From Tricholoma matsutake (Eukaryota; Basidiomycota; Agaricomycetes; Agaricales; Tricholomataceae), in the NCBI GenBank assembly GCA_026075535.2, contig AP026540.1, positions 4,960,001-5,024,000 of the forward strand: a stretch of 64,000 nucleotides of DNA, read 5' to 3'. The notes under the pieces are model-generated. The model worked only from the letters and a program-made list of their open reading frames with translations, did no database searches and had not been told where the DNA came from. Below, piece by piece: positions 63,810-64,000 of the stretch. A program made the position numbers and the translations under genes. How positions within the stretch are numbered: the stretch's first letter is position 1; each line of letters starts with the position of its first letter.

Positions 63810-64000
63810 GTTGTGCGCGCAGGGCGTATGACCCTCGTCTGGTCCTAGCTAGTGTTATCGGTATGTCGGGGTGGCCGCAGGGCACCAGACGAGTCCGTTA
63901 ACCCTCATAAAGGGGGCCCACCCATGTTCAGGAGCGACTGTCAGGGAGGGGGGACACGAAACTAGATACTGGTTCGGGGAGGCGCCTGAGCGCTTCCAGA

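Larger units (their letters stand above)
57889..64000 (+). mobile_element. LINE family L copy L16, 5' complete, 3' end outside window
   Basis: 5' end catcgcttcttgtcttgttac (57892-57911) in L15 ORF1, 5' UTR of about 125 bp, ORF1, ORF2 and 190 bp of 3' UTR up to the window edge. Comparison with L8 predicts poly(A) about 330 bp further. It is the only uninterrupted 5'-to-ORF2 copy and shows the native order. The 3' UTR has a 9-bp inverted repeat, CTCGTCTGG (63834-63842) with CCAGACGAG (63885-63893). Confidence 0.93.

Noticed and set aside
1..64000. CRISPR arrays, tRNA or rRNA genes, host protein genes
   Set aside because: No regularly spaced short repeats, cloverleaf or rRNA-like stretches were seen, and all long frames belong to L or B.

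Overview
The 64 kb window is almost entirely nested non-LTR retrotransposon sequence. I see no host gene, rRNA, tRNA or CRISPR array. The organism is most likely a filamentous fungus, with a basidiomycete as my best guess. The autonomous LINE has a CCHC zinc-knuckle ORF1 and an APE endonuclease-RT-RNase H ORF2, as in fungal Tad/I-type LINEs, and many copies carry C-to-T decay. That taxonomic call is inference; no host marker is present.

Two families explain nearly every base. Family L (copies L1-L16) is an autonomous LINE of about 6.46 kb: a short 5' UTR, ORF1 (about 640 aa), ORF2 (about 1,289 aa, directly after the ORF1 stop codon and in the same frame), a 3' UTR of about 0.52 kb and a poly(A) tail. 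Family B (copies B1-B14) is a non-autonomous element of about 2.22 kb: a 5' UTR of about 0.78 kb, one ORF of 257-280 aa with no RT or endonuclease, a hairpin-rich 3' UTR and a poly(A) tail. B and L share a short 5' terminal motif, a 3' terminal tail of about 42 nt and 13-16 bp target-site duplications (TSDs). B therefore looks like a protein-coding satellite mobilised by L machinery.

Layout. 1-4518: B1 (-), the L1 3' end (+), and stacked truncated B2, B3 and B4 (+). 4519-10875: a head-to-head inverted composite, L2 (-), B5 (+), B6 (-), L3 (+). 10876-15430: L4 (-), then B7 (-). 15431-25783: L5 (-) split by full-length L6 (-), which itself holds L7 (-) and B8 (-), all with TSDs. 25784-34518: B9 (-), L8 (+, with a 1,226-aa open frame), L9 (+), B10 (+), B11 (+), and opposed fragments L10 (-) and L11 (+). 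34519-50218: B12 (-) split by full-length L12 (-), which holds L13 (+, itself holding B13) and B14 (-). 50219-64000: L14 (+), L15 (-) and L16 (+), whose 3' end lies beyond the window.

No L copy is fully intact. The best are L6 (ORF2 open apart from two insertions), L15 (one nonsense codon in ORF2), L8 (endonuclease N-terminus missing) and L16 (four nonsense codons). Several B copies (B5, B7, B10, B14) keep an uninterrupted ORF, which suggests recent activity or selection on the B protein.
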